This document shows positions 22,162-33,518 of a DNA stretch of 64,000 bases, piece by piece. Position 1 is the first letter of the stretch. Each line of letters opens with the position of its first letter. The notes beneath the pieces were generated by a model. The model was not told where the DNA came from and searched no databases. It was given only the letters and a program-made list of their open reading frames with translations. The position numbers and the translations under genes were made by a program. Source of the stretch: Perilla frutescens (taxonomy: Eukaryota; Streptophyta; Magnoliopsida; Lamiales; Lamiaceae); NCBI GenBank assembly GCA_026008535.1, contig BRKX01000003.1, positions 21,690,001 to 21,754,000 on the forward strand, written 5' to 3'.

Positions 22162-23220
22162 AAGTATCAGCTATGTTCTAGAATTAATCCTATGACTATG
22201 TTCGAAAATTTCATTAAATTTGTAGATGAATTTATGTGCTTAAATTTTCAGATTTAATGTATGGTATTTTTGAGCATGATGAAATTAAAATTGGATGAAT
22301 TTTTTACGTGTTCTTCGAAAATTCTATTTTAATTTGCATGAGATTTTCGCCTAACATGAAATACAATTTTGGAATGGTATTTTAATGTTCATCATAATTT
22401 CTAGATTTTATTTGATGTGTTCTTCGAAAATTTGGTCTTCAAATTTTCAAAATTTATTGTTTATTTTTTCCCTTAATTTGATCCATTATTTTCAAAATTT
22501 TAGACTTGGATTTGGAATAGATTTTTGATGTTATCAAAATTTCCGTATCTAAATTTAAGAGGGCTCGAAAATTATGGGGATTAAAATTGGTATAAGGTAA
22601 TTTTTGGTGTACATCAAAAGTTACATAATTTTAATCAAAGTAGGTTTAAAAATAGAATTTTAATTTTGGTAAGTTTTTGAAGAGGATCAAAACTACCATA
22701 ATTTTAATTCTTGTAATTTTCATACCTATTATACAATTTGGAAAGTATTTTGACTAGTATCAAAATTTCAAATTGGTTAATTAATTAAGGGGGGCGAAAA
22801 TTTTTAGGGTTTTAATTTAGAGGATTGAGTTGATTAATTTTCAAATTTCCAAATTTAATCCTAAGGTATATTTTGAAATTTTAAGATTTAATTTGGTGGA
22901 TAGTTGTGATCACTTTCCAAATTTTATCTTAAGGGGATTTTTGAAATTTTAAGATATACTTTGGTTGGAAATTTTAATTAATTTTCAAAGTTAATCTTAA
23001 GGTAACATTTCGATTTAAGATTTTATTTGGTAGATAATTTTTTCATAAATTTCCAAATATAATCTTATGGTATATTCGAAATTATTAGATTTAATTTGGA
23101 AGAAAATTATAATTAATTTCTAAATTTAATCTAAATGTAATTTTCGAAAATCTTTAATTAAATTAAAGTAATTTTCAAAAATTAACATGTATGGATATCA
23201 TGTCATATTTTATGTCTAAC
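22162..23220 (+). other. Non-coding leader of element C, first copy
   Basis: About 1.06 kb, very AT-rich, full of short AATTTTAATTTGG-like variations. No ORF of note, so no gag is present. It ends where LINE 3' sequence begins. It could be a long leader of a truncated copia or part of a non-autonomous derivative. Confidence 0.5.
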
Positions 23221-23351
23221 ATTTTTTTAACAAAACACCCCTAAAGGGGGGAGGGCATTCGGCACCATGCCCAGCCTGTCAATAAAACAAAATATATCGT
23301 CTCATACAGCGTCACGGGCGGGATATGCCCCATAAGTGAACATATGCCTAA
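23221..23351 (-). mobile_element. LINE 3'-end fragment (about 130 bp)
   Basis: Same sequence as 25268-25400, the 3' end of the minus-strand LINE, starting at a T-run on the plus strand (the A-tail of the LINE). It is followed at once by the second copy of the LTR, so it marks a tandem duplication rather than a separate LINE insertion. Confidence 0.8.
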
Positions 23352-24201
23352 CAAAGAATCAATAACCTGCATATGGAATTTATTCTGTACATGATAAAGC
23401 TTGTATGGTACTACTCTAGGAATGGAAATATTAATTAATTATAGTTGTCAGAACTTACATCATTAATTAATGGACATTATATCTTAAACATAGAGAATGG
23501 ATGAACTAAAGGAGAAAGTATATAAGCAAATATGTATTAAATTGGTAGGTCAGTGTCATTTCTTTAGCGGAATAAAAATAACACTTAATTTAATTAATTA
23601 TATCTACGTATTGGATTTTAGAAATTAAATAAATTAGTACGCCAATTTAATCTTCTTCTAGATTCCTACTGTAATCCAATTAACGCCTAAGTGGACTGAG
23701 GGAATGAAACAAGTGGAGAGGCCTAACCCATTAGGGTTGGGAGTGAGATTTTCATCCCCCTCCTTATTAATTAAGGAGGGGGGACGAAAATAATGCATAA
23801 CAAATCAGCCCCTCTCTTGCTCACTTGATTCCCTAGGTTATCCACACAGTTTAGTAGCTCGCAACCCACTCTGCTTCTAAACGAGGTATGAGAATACAGT
23901 AGAAGATCAATGAGTGATATTGTCATCTCAAGGAGGATTGAACACTGTGGGGAAAGGCCAAGTTCGATTAGTTCTCCTACAACGAGATTAGACTTGTAAT
24001 CTCATGTGCAACCCTACTACGTCATGTAATTTTATTCATTGTATTCTATGTTTCCGCTGCGATAGTTTCGATGTTCTTGCATGATTTTATTCAACATATT
24101 TGCATGATAAATTCACACATAAAATATGATTTACATGTTAATGGAATTAATGAATATCCGATTAGATCCTGTGGGGCATAATTCGAAAAAATCCCAACAA
24201 C

Positions 24202-24213
24202 TGGTATCAGAGC
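24202..24213 (+). other. Primer binding site, element C second copy
   Basis: TGGTATCAGAGC after ...TCCCAACA at 24199, matching the first copy at 22150-22161. Confidence 0.85.
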
Positions 24214-25267
24214 AGGTATCAACTATGTTCTAGAATTAATCCTATGACTATTTTTGAAAATTTCATTAAATTTGTAGATGAAATTATGTGCTTAAATTTT
24301 CAGATTTAATGTATGGTATTTTCGAGCATGATGAAATTAAAATTGGATGAATTTTTTATGTATTGTTCGAAAATTCTATTTTAATTTGCATGAGATTTTC
24401 GCCTAACATGAAATACAATTTTGGAATGGTATTTTGATGTTCATCATAATTTCTAGATTTTATTTGATGTGTTCTTCGAAAATTTGGTCTTCAAATTTTC
24501 AAAATTTATTGTTTATTTTTTCCCTTAATTTGATCCATTATTTTCAAAATTTTAGACTTGGATTTGGAATAGATTTTTGATGTTATCAAAATTTCCATAT
24601 CTAAATTTAAGAGGGCTAAAAAATTATGGGGATTAAAATTGGTATAAGGTAATTTTTGGTGTATATCAAAAGTTACCTAATTTTAATCAAAGTAGGCGTT
24701 CAAAATAGAATTTTAATTTTGGTAAGTTTTTGAAGAGGATCAAAACTACCACAATTTTAATTTTTGTAATTTTGATACCTATTATACAATTTGGAATGTA
24801 TTTTGACTAGTATCAAAATTCCAAATTGGTTAATTAATTAAGGGGGTTGAAAATTTTTAGGGTTTTAATTTAGAGGATTAAGTTGATTAATTTCCAAATT
24901 TCCAAATTTAATCATGAGGTATATTTCGAAATTTGAAGATTTAATTTGGTGGATAATTGTGATCACTTTCCAAATTTTATCTTAAGGGGATTTTTGAAAT
25001 TTTAAGATATACTTTGGTAGGAAATTTTAATTAATTTTCAAAGTTAATCTTAAGGTAACATTTCGATTTAAGATTTTATTTGGTATATTTCGGTAAATTT
25101 CCAAATATAATCTTATGGTATATTCAAAATTATTAGATTTAATTTGGTAGAAAATTATAATTAATTTCGAAATTTAATCTAATTGTAATTTTCGAAAATC
25201 TTTAATTAAATTAAAGTAATTTTCAAAAATTAACATGTATGGATATCATGTGATATTTTATGTCTAA
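24214..25267 (+). other. Non-coding leader of element C, second copy
   Basis: AT-rich and nearly identical to 22162-23220. No gene is seen in it. Confidence 0.55.
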
Positions 25268-25582
25268 CATTTTTTTTAACAAAATACCCCTGAGGGGGAG
25301 GGCGGGGGGCATTCGGCACCATGCCCAACTTGTCAATAAAACAAAATATATCGTCTCATACAATGTCACGGGCGGGATATGCCCCAAAAGTGAACATATC
25401 CCTAACCAAGAACTGTAACCTGTAATAGAAAAACTAACACATGGAGATGCAATCACGAACCGAGAGCTATCTCCAAAACCAAAGACAAAACCAAGACATG
25501 GAGCACATCCACAAAAACACTGATACTCCAAACAGCTAAAAAGAAACCACAGATAAACCAATAAATAAAGAGGCCCCATCAT

Positions 25583-27884
25583 CTAACTATATCGAAATTT
25601 GAAGTTGGGATAACCAAACTGATCCATCATCACAAGGGAAAACAAGTACAGTGGAGCCGAGACATCATCATAAAATGTAAGGACAGAGGTCTGAGCCCCT
25701 CTGTCTGCCAAGAAATCAACAGCTCGGTTTCCCTCACAATGAATATGGGAGAACCGAACCTATCTACCACGACAAAGCAATCTGATGGATGTGAGAGTGT
25801 GACGAATCACAGCCGACCCGATGTAACCCGACTGTAAAGCAGAAATCACAGAAGTAACATCCATCTCGATCCAGATGTGATCTGAATACTGAACTACCAA
25901 TTAAAGACCATGGAGCAGAGCCTAACACTCTATATCGAAGCTAGAGGCCGTCGTCAGGGGCGTACAGAAATTGGCAAGAAATGACTCGGCATGATCACGA
26001 ACAAAACCTCCACCACCAGCCGCCAAATGCAGATCAGTCGAGAAAGATCCATCGGTGTTGAGCTTTACCCTGGGTGCCTCAGGAGGCCGCCACGACACCA
26101 TTCGAGACTGGAGAGACCTTAAAACAGGATAAATGACGGGCATAAAAGATACCTGAGGATAAGAGCCCAACCAGTGCTGAGGAAGGAGCTTCTCGGCAGC
26201 AACAAGGATGTGGAGGTGGTGTTGTGCCTGCCAAACAATATGAGAAACAAAGAAAGGAACACCGTGATGGTTGCGGCTGTTCCTCTCCATCCAAATAAAC
26301 CAAAGAGCCAACCAGGGGATCAGAAAACTAATGTGCTTCGACAAGGATCATGGGAACAACCTCCATCAAAAGTCAAGTGCATGTGCAAGATCGTGTGTGA
26401 GTGGTGCAGAGACATTAAACCAATTCGCAACATATGTCCAAACCAATTTCACAGACTCAGACCAAAGGAAAACATGCTCAACAGACTTGACCTATGGAGA
26501 CACACAACACTAACAACGAGATGCAATATGAATACGACGAGATGGAAGCTTAACATCAACAGAGACACAATTATGTAAGAGACACCAAAGGAAAATAGAA
26601 ATGGTGGGAGTCAAGCAATCATGCCAAATGGCCCCAAAGATAGACCGTTCAGGCCGTCGGTACCTGACCTAATCCCAAGCAGAGGTCAAAGAGAACTCAC
26701 CAGTAGATGTCAAATTCCACCGCATGCTATCCCTCTCACCCCACAACACAGGAGTCCGGCTCAACGAATCAATCAAATTAGCAGGCAAATCAAAATGGGC
26801 ATGTAAAGCATGTAAACGAGACACAAACCAAGACTCACCAACCAAATACCAATCAACATGAACATGATCAAAAACAGTAGCAGGACAATAAGAAGAAAGA
26901 TGAACATCCTCGTACCACACATCATCCACAAAACTGACCTGATCACCAGACCCTAGAGACCACCGATGTGCTCCTGCACCTGCGCACCAACACGGACAAT
27001 CCTCTTCCAAACCTGGCTATCATGATGACCATTAAGAACCCGCTCAAGATAGAAGCCACCACTACAATACTTAACCCATATATAGCGAGTCCATAGAGGA
27101 TCCCGACCTCTGAACCTCTGCCACAGTTTCGAACTGAAAGCTATAACCAAATCTGTAAACCAACATATACTCAGACCTCCCTTTGAAACAGGCAAACAAA
27201 TCTGTTCCCAACTAATCCAGTGCATCTTCTTCTTCTCACCCACAGAATCCCAAAAGAACTTGGCAATCATCTGCTCGAGCTGATGCAGGACCTCCTAAGA
27301 AGGTTTTATGACCTGAAAGATGTGAAGCAGCACCGTAGCCAGAGTGCTCTTGATCAGAGCCAGACGACCACTAAAAAAAGATACCGATGAGACCAATTGT
27401 GAATCCGGGTGCTTATGTGCTATCTGAGAGGCAAGAAGAGCAAACTTGTCAAGAATCCTCTATAAATAGAAACACCGAGGTATGTGAAAGGTAATGACCC
27501 CCTCTGATAGCCACAAACAGACTGAATCAGCTGCTGCCAAGCAAGAACAAACTTCTCCATGATGTAGAAGTTGCTTTTACCCCGATTAACCAACTGACCC
27601 GAAACCGCAGAATAATGCTCCAAGCACTCCACCAGCTTACTCAAACTCTTCAACGCCGCTCTAGTGAAGATGATGATATCGTCCGCATAAGAGAGGTCAG
27701 AAATAAGAAATCCTCTCTTTGCCGTCCTGAAAAGCATAGCTGGGTCCCCACAAATAAGCCTGTCCAAAATTCGAGACAAACAGTCTGCAGCAAGCACAAA
27801 AAAGGAAGGTGAAAGAGGGTCACCATGTCTCAATCCTCGAGAAGAAGGAAAGAAACTAGCCGGAACTCCATTCATAAGAACTGA
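25583..27884 (-). pseudogene. LINE ORF2, C-terminal half: RT end, zinc region, RNase H
   Basis: Read on the minus strand: RT with RGLRHGDPLSP and catalytic YADD (27678-27689), then the thumb, the zf-RVT-like region (WVKYCSGGFYLERVL, then WNLTSTGEFSLTSAW), and a plant-type RNase H beginning KLNTDGS with later Asp/Glu residues (DIEC, EMDV, AVDFLAD). It ends near TAG 25583-25585. Several stops and frameshifts. The RNase H domain after RT is typical of plant L1 elements. Confidence 0.87.
27880..27884. repeat. Target-site duplication ACTGA, left copy
   Basis: ACTGA just before the LTR at 27885 and again at 30091-30095. The LINE reading frame joins across the LTR when one copy is discounted. Confidence 0.92.
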
Positions 27885-30090
27885 TGTAACGCCCCAAACT
27901 ACTCCGTTTGGCCACGTCACTTAACATACAATTTACATACATATTTTGTGTTTATTTTAATATGAGCGGAAGCTTAGGTCAAATATGATAATATACATAG
28001 CATGATGAGGTAAGACATCATAATTTTTCAATATAAATTTTGTCCTATTAAGCATGCAATCACCTAACCTATCGGGCTCATAGGTTTACGCAACCCGCCC
28101 GTCTAGCACCCTAAATTAACAGACATAATAAAGGGGTTCATCAACATAATTCGCACATAGAAGGCTCCAAGGTCAAACGACCCGCCTTTAAGTTGTTTGG
28201 CATAGTTATCAAATTATATACATCATAACCTACAAAAGATCGGGCTATTCCCATCCCCAATAATCATTGATCATAAAGCAAAAAGAGTGATCAATGTAAT
28301 AATGATAGTAATGTAAGTATTTTTCAAAAGAAGAGCATGCGAAAGATAAACACAAGCTTGTGGGGTTCTCTTGTGTTCACAACGCTCCTACTCGGGCTCC
28401 GACTCCTCAACCTGAAATTCATTGAATGAATGGGGTGAGTATTTAACAACATACTCAGTGGGGAACACTGTAAACAGTTATAGCTAATTGCACAAGTGAA
28501 AATATAACTTATGGACTTTTCCTTTCATTTTGGAGACTAGTCTCAACCCCGTAGGGTCTAAACATCATGATGCCCCCGTTAATGAACATCTTTGGCCCTG
28601 TAGGGATGCCCGCAGACATACTACCCCCCAGGGAGGACATTAACAGGTCTATATTCGATCACAAGGATCTCTGCCCCGAAGGGTCTCTTTGTCGACCCCG
28701 AAGGATCTCTTTCATTCACCGGTCCGAAGACCCTTCATATTTATACAATCAAAGCACAACAATAACTATAACATTACACGTGTTCACAGTGTAGAGTTAC
28801 CCCACCTTAAAAGACGCTTTTGAATCCTTTTAACCTTGAATACTCCTTTGCCGTTCACAAGTTGTCCTCCTCGAGCTCCAACACGTCACCTAACACCTTT
28901 TTATTCTCTTTTCAATTTAGATGTCGAGTTATACAAATAAATCATAACTTTGAGTAAACTCATGCTATACTTTACTTTAAGGTCTTCTAACATATCCATA
29001 TACACAATCATGGATATACAAGCTCATACTACGATTTTGGACTCAAAATATGTATTAAAACTCTTTGAAGCATTTGATCGAACACATCACGGGCACACAT
29101 TTAAACCACAAGCTCATGACTCATTTTAAATCCTTTAGACCCAACATTTCAAATACAAACACCTTTATCCTAGGGCTCTAACATACATGAAACTCAACCC
29201 CATACAACCCACACAACATCTCCAAACGATTATCAACAAAACAAAGGGAAATAAGGGCAAAAATCCAAACCCTAGCAACAATGAACCATAGGAATCCAAT
29301 ATAACTTCACATATAGCTTCAAGGAGATAAATAAACCATATGTTCAAGATATCAAGCAAGGAAATCAACAAAATCGAGAATCCTCCAATTTGGATACAAA
29401 CCCTAGTTTCCAAAACAACAAGGAAATGGTGTTTAATCCCCAAGAAGGAGAGGTGTAGAGGTTACCTTTGTTGATGGAGGATGATGGAAGAATCTACTCC
29501 AAAAAGATGAAGGATTTGTAGAGAGAAATGGAGAGGAGAATCGCCCAAATGAAAAGAAAGTGAGAAGGAAATGAACAAGTGTTGTATTTATAGGTAGAGA
29601 ATCCCCGGACCCGCGCGACCGCGCAGCCCCCGCGACCGCGGAACCCCTCTCTCGGCCAACGCTCCCCGCGAGCACGCAGCCCCCGCGGGCGCGCGTCCCT
29701 CGCCAGCCCCGCGGGTGCGCAGTCTCCCGCGACCGCGCACGTCCCCGCGGGCGCGCACCTCCCCGCGAGCGCGCGACATGCTAAAAATCATCCCCCTTAT
29801 TTTAAACGACTCCCGAACTTAAAGGTATGGCAAAACACATAATCAAATATAATCACCCCCACTTCATCATCATATAACTCGACAAATTTTAATGTTAAAT
29901 GTTATCGTGTATTATACACTTAGTATAATACCACCGTGCTATGACGTATTGGCTCGAGTAAGACAACCTGCAATAAAACAACGGCATAACATACAAACAT
30001 ACTCACATGATTAATATTCAACAATATTAATTCGAAATCATTTACTAAAATTATAATTTATAATTTAGCAAAAAGGGTCGGGGTATCACA
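27885..30090 (-). repeat. Solo LTR (2206 bp) inside the LINE
   Basis: On the minus strand it runs from TGTGATACCCCGACCC to GGGGCGTTACA, the TG...CA ends of a gypsy-type LTR, with 5-bp duplications on both sides and no internal region. On that strand a CpG-rich word tract (about 29780-29605) is followed by TATAAATA (29592-29585) and later by CAGGTTGAGGAGTCGG, similar to the CAGGTTGAGATGCTGAGG of LTRs A and B. A chromovirus-related family is likely but unproven. Confidence 0.9.
29585..29592 (-). promoter_or_regulatory. TATA box of the solo LTR
   Basis: TATAAATA on the minus strand, about 12 bases downstream of the CpG-rich tract. Matches 31082-31089 in the inverted copy. Confidence 0.6.
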
Positions 30091-30095
30091 ACTGA
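30091..30095. repeat. Target-site duplication ACTGA, right copy
   Basis: Pairs with 27880-27884. Confidence 0.92.
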
Positions 30096-30773
30096 GAACC
30101 AGCAATCTCGGATACACTTGCTGATCATATCGACCCACTACTCCGGGAAACTCATATGTCTAAGCATACCCAGCAAAAAAGACCACTAAACCCGATCATA
30201 CGCCTTCATCATATCAAGTTTAAGAGCCACATTGGGATATCCCGACTGATGTGAAGATCCCCAATCATCTCCTGAGCCAACAAGACATTATCGCTAAGTA
30301 GGTGACCCTTCACAAAACCACTTTGACACGGAGACAGCACAGTAGGCAAGAAAGGAGCCAACCTAGTAGTCATAATCTTTGTGATAATCTTATTGGTCAC
30401 ATTGCACAGGCTGATTGAACGAAAATCAGCCCAAGTAGTCGATCTCTCCTTCTTCGGCAGAAGGACAATCGTGGTGGCAGTGAAGCTACGCGGCATTTGA
30501 GCTTCCTGAAAAGAAATCAACAACATCACCAACAACATTAACACTGACAAAATCCCAACAATGCTGAAAAAATAGAGAAGTAAAACCATCCGGCCCGAAC
30601 ACACTGTCTCCACTAATCCCAAAAATAGCAACTCTGATCTCATCCATATCCGGTACTCTGCATAACCCATAAGAATCCATATCTTGTGGTATACTCTGCA
30701 AGCAACCAAAATCCGGCTTGGCAAGCTGTGGAATATCCGAAGTCAACAACCTCTGGAAGAAACTAGCAGCAGA
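30096..30773 (-). pseudogene. LINE ORF2, N-terminal part of RT
   Basis: Minus strand, upstream continuation of the LINE: FFQRLLTSDIPQLAKPDF, then a FGPDGFTSLFF segment, then RT motifs TIVLLPKKERSTTWADF, SLCNVTNKIITK, SPCQSGFVKG and DNVLLAQEM. It carries frameshifts between the blocks. The endonuclease domain expected upstream is absent: homology stops at about 30773. Confidence 0.85.
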
Positions 30774-30852
30774 TGGGGGCTAGGGGGCAACGCCCCCTGC
30801 TTTTTCGGTATGTATTAAAAGTGCCTTGAAAATTTAAAGGAAAATGGAGTGG
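30774..30852. other. Unassigned 79-bp junction piece with a hairpin
   Basis: Lies between the LINE edge and the truncated inverted LTR and matches neither. It holds AGGGGGC-AAC-GCCCCCT, a perfect 7-bp stem with a 3-base loop (about 30783-30799). Origin unknown. Confidence 0.5.
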
Positions 30853-32792
30853 TTTAAGTTCGGGAGTCGTTTAAAATAAGGGGGTGATTTTTGGCATGTC
30901 GCGCGCTCGCGGGAGGTGCGCGCCCGCGGGGACGTGCGCGGTCGCGGGAGACTGCGCGCCCGCGGGGCTGGCGAGGGACGCGCGCCCGCGGGGGCTGCGC
31001 GCTCGCGGGGAGCGTGGGCCGAGAGAGGGGTTCCGCGGTCGCGGGGGCTGCGCGGTCGCGCGGGTCCGGGGATTCTCTACCTATAAATACAACACTTGTT
31101 CATTTTCTTCTCACTTTCTTTTCACTTGGGCGATTCTCCTCTCCATTTCTCTCTACAAATTCTTCATCTTTGTGGAGTAGATTCTTCCATCATCATCCAT
31201 CAACAAAGGTAACCTCTACACCTCTCCTTCTTGGGGATTAAACACCCATTTCTTGTTGTTTTGGAAACTAGGGTTTGTTATCCAAATTTGAGGATTTTGG
31301 ATTTTTATTGATCTTCTTGCTTTGATATCTTGAACATATGGTTTACTTATCTCCTTGAAGCTATATGTGAAGTTATATTGGATTCCTATGGTTCATTGTT
31401 GCTAGGGTTTGGATTTTTGCCCTTATTTCCCTTTGTTTTGTTGATAATCGTTTGGAGATGTTGTGTGGGTTGTATGGGGTTGAGTTTCATGTATGTTAGA
31501 GCCCTAGGATAAAGGTGTTTGTATTTGAAATGTTGGGTCTAAAGGATTTAAAATGAGTCATGAGCTTGTGGTTTAAATGTGTGCCCGTGATGTGTTCGAT
31601 CAAATGCTTCAAAGAGTTTTAATACATATTTTGAGTCCAAAATCGTAGTATGAGCTTGTATATCCATGATTGTGTATATGGACATGTTAGAAGACCTTAA
31701 AGTAAAGTATAGCATGAGTTTACTCAAAGTTATGATTTATTTGTATAACTCGACATCTAAATTGAAAAGAGAATAAAAAGGTGATAGGTGACGTGTTGGA
31801 GCTCGAGGAGGACAACTTGTGCACGGCAAAGGAGTATTCAAGGTTAAAAGGATTCAAAAGCGTCTTTTAAGGTGGGGTAACTCTAAACTGTAAACACGTA
31901 TAAGGTTATAGTTACTGTTGTGCTTTGATTGTATATGTATGAAGGGTCTTCGGACCAGTGAATGAAAGAGATCCTTCGGGGTCGACAAAGAGACCCTTTG
32001 GGGCAGAGATCCTTTGGATCGAACATAGACCTGTTAATGTCCTCCCTGGGGGGTAGGATGTCTGCGGGCATCCCTACAGGGATAAAGATGTTCATTAACG
32101 GGGGCATCATGATGTTTAGACCCTACGGGGTTGAGACTAGTCTCCACAATGTAATGAAAAGTCCATATGTTATATTTTCACTTGTGCAATTAGCTATAAC
32201 TGTTTACAGTGTTCCCCACTGAGTATGTTGTTAAATACTCACCCCATTCATTCAATGAATTTCAGGTTGAGGAGTCGGAGCCCGAGTAGGAGCGTTGTGA
32301 ACACAAGAGAACCCCACAAGCTTGTGTTTATCTTTTGCATGCTCCTTTTTTGAAAAATACTTACATTACTATCATTATTACATTGATCACGCTTTTTGCT
32401 TTATGATCAATGATTATTGGGGATGGGAATAGCCCGATCTTTTGTAGGTTATGATGTATATAATTTGATAACTATGCCAAACAACTTAAAGGCGGGTCGT
32501 TTGACCTTGGAGCCTTCTATGTGCGAATTATGTTGATGAATCCCTATATTATGTTTGTTAATTTAGGGTGCTAGACGGGCGGGTTGTGTAAGCCTATGAG
32601 CCCGATAGGTTAGATGATTGCATGCTTCATAGGATAAAATTTATATTGTAAACTATGATGCCTTACCTCATCGTGCTATATATAGTATCATATTTTGACC
32701 TAAGCTTCCGCTCATATTAAAATAAGTACACAAAATATGTAAGTAAATTGTATATTAAGTGACGTGGCCAAACGGAGTAGTTTGGGGCGTTA
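30853..32792 (+). repeat. 5'-truncated LTR, inverted copy of the solo LTR
   Basis: 1940 bp that is the reverse complement of 27885-29823 with few differences; the first ~267 bp of the LTR are missing. It ends ...TTTGGGGCGTTACA at 32792 and is followed directly by Athila-type gag, with no primer site. It contains the CpG-rich word tract at 30897-31075 and a TATA box at 31082. Confidence 0.9.
31082..31089 (+). promoter_or_regulatory. TATA box of the truncated LTR
   Basis: TATAAATA directly after the CpG-rich tract. It could drive transcription rightward into 32793 onward. Confidence 0.55.
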
Positions 32793-33518
32793 CAATTTCT
32801 ATCGAGGAATGTCGACGTTTGATAGAAAGATTATAGATGCTGCCAGTGGAGGTTCACTCACTAATAAGACCTTGGTAGAGGCAAAGCAATTGATTATGGA
32901 CATGGTTTCCGGAGGACAACAGTATGATGTTGAAGACGAGGGCCACCACCGACCTGTGAAGAGCATCGAAAGAGCTGAGACATCTGAGGTGAATGAGAAA
33001 ATTGAGGCTTTAACATCTCTTGTCCGTGGATTGGCCGTAGCACAAACAAAAAGGCCTCGATGTGGTGTTTGTACTGAGATTGGGCACTTTACTGATGCAT
33101 GCCCAACCCTGCACGAATCTCCCTCCGAAGAAGCTTGCTATGGGTCGGGTGATACGCAACAAGATGCACTCAGGGGGATTTACTATGATGGCTCGGGACG
33201 AGGAGATAACTTCCGGAGAAGGCGGAATAATGACCCTTATTCCAACACTTACAATCCGGGATAGATGGATTACCCCAATTTCCGATGGAAGCAACCTGGA
33301 GACTTGCCTGCTCAAGGAGATTTTCCCCGAAACCTGCGAGAGACGGGCAGTATGCCCAAACTGACAAGTCTGCTCCCAATATGAGTGAGATTATGAAGTG
33401 CCTGGAACAGAGCAATACTCTGATGAATAATTTGGCACAGAATCAGAAGGCGTTCCAGCAGGAGACTCAGGCTGCACTCGGCAGTATGGGCACGCAGATC
33501 ACGCAGCTTGCAACATAA
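32793..33518 (+). pseudogene. gag: gag remnant, element D
   Basis: Starts mid-gene at FYRGMSTFDRK, followed by IDAASGG, typical of Athila/Tat gag. CCHC knuckle CGVCTEIGHFTDAC near 33063-33104. TAG at 33262-33264 stands where the family has Trp; a frameshift follows near 33300; TAA at 33516-33518 just precedes the next open stretch. The N-terminal half is absent because the LTR at 30853-32792 abuts it. Confidence 0.82.

Larger units (their letters stand above)
23352..25406 (+). repeat. Second unit of tandem duplication (LTR, primer site, leader, LINE end)
   Basis: Repeats about 21391-23351 in direct orientation: LTR to 24199, primer site, AT-rich leader to 25267, then the LINE 3' end. Offsets between matching points are about 1.89 kb at the start and 2.05 kb at and after the primer site, because of a ~165-bp difference near 23620-23785 and a ~100-bp difference at the start. 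The junction (CTAACAAAG/AATCAATAACC) shows short homology between the LINE side and the LTR side. Confidence 0.85.
25268..27884 (-). mobile_element. Plant L1-type LINE, 3' part
   Basis: Minus-strand non-LTR retrotransposon. Its 3' end is an A-run (T-run on plus near 25268-25277) after a ~310-bp 3' UTR. It continues at 30096 beyond a solo LTR insertion. Its 5' end (endonuclease part) is missing at 30773. Confidence 0.88.

Noticed and set aside
25223..25582. 119-codon minus-strand ORF
   Set aside because: Lies in the LINE 3' UTR and crosses the LINE/leader junction; composition is random.
30884..31241. ORFs across the CpG word array, with matching ones at 29588-29791
   Set aside because: Open only because the array is stop-poor; present on both strands and in several frames.
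27885..32792. Possible DNA transposon with long terminal inverted repeats
   Set aside because: Each arm is an LTR with TG...CA ends and a TATA box; the left one has its own 5-bp duplication, and the spacer is split LINE sequence, not a transposase gene.
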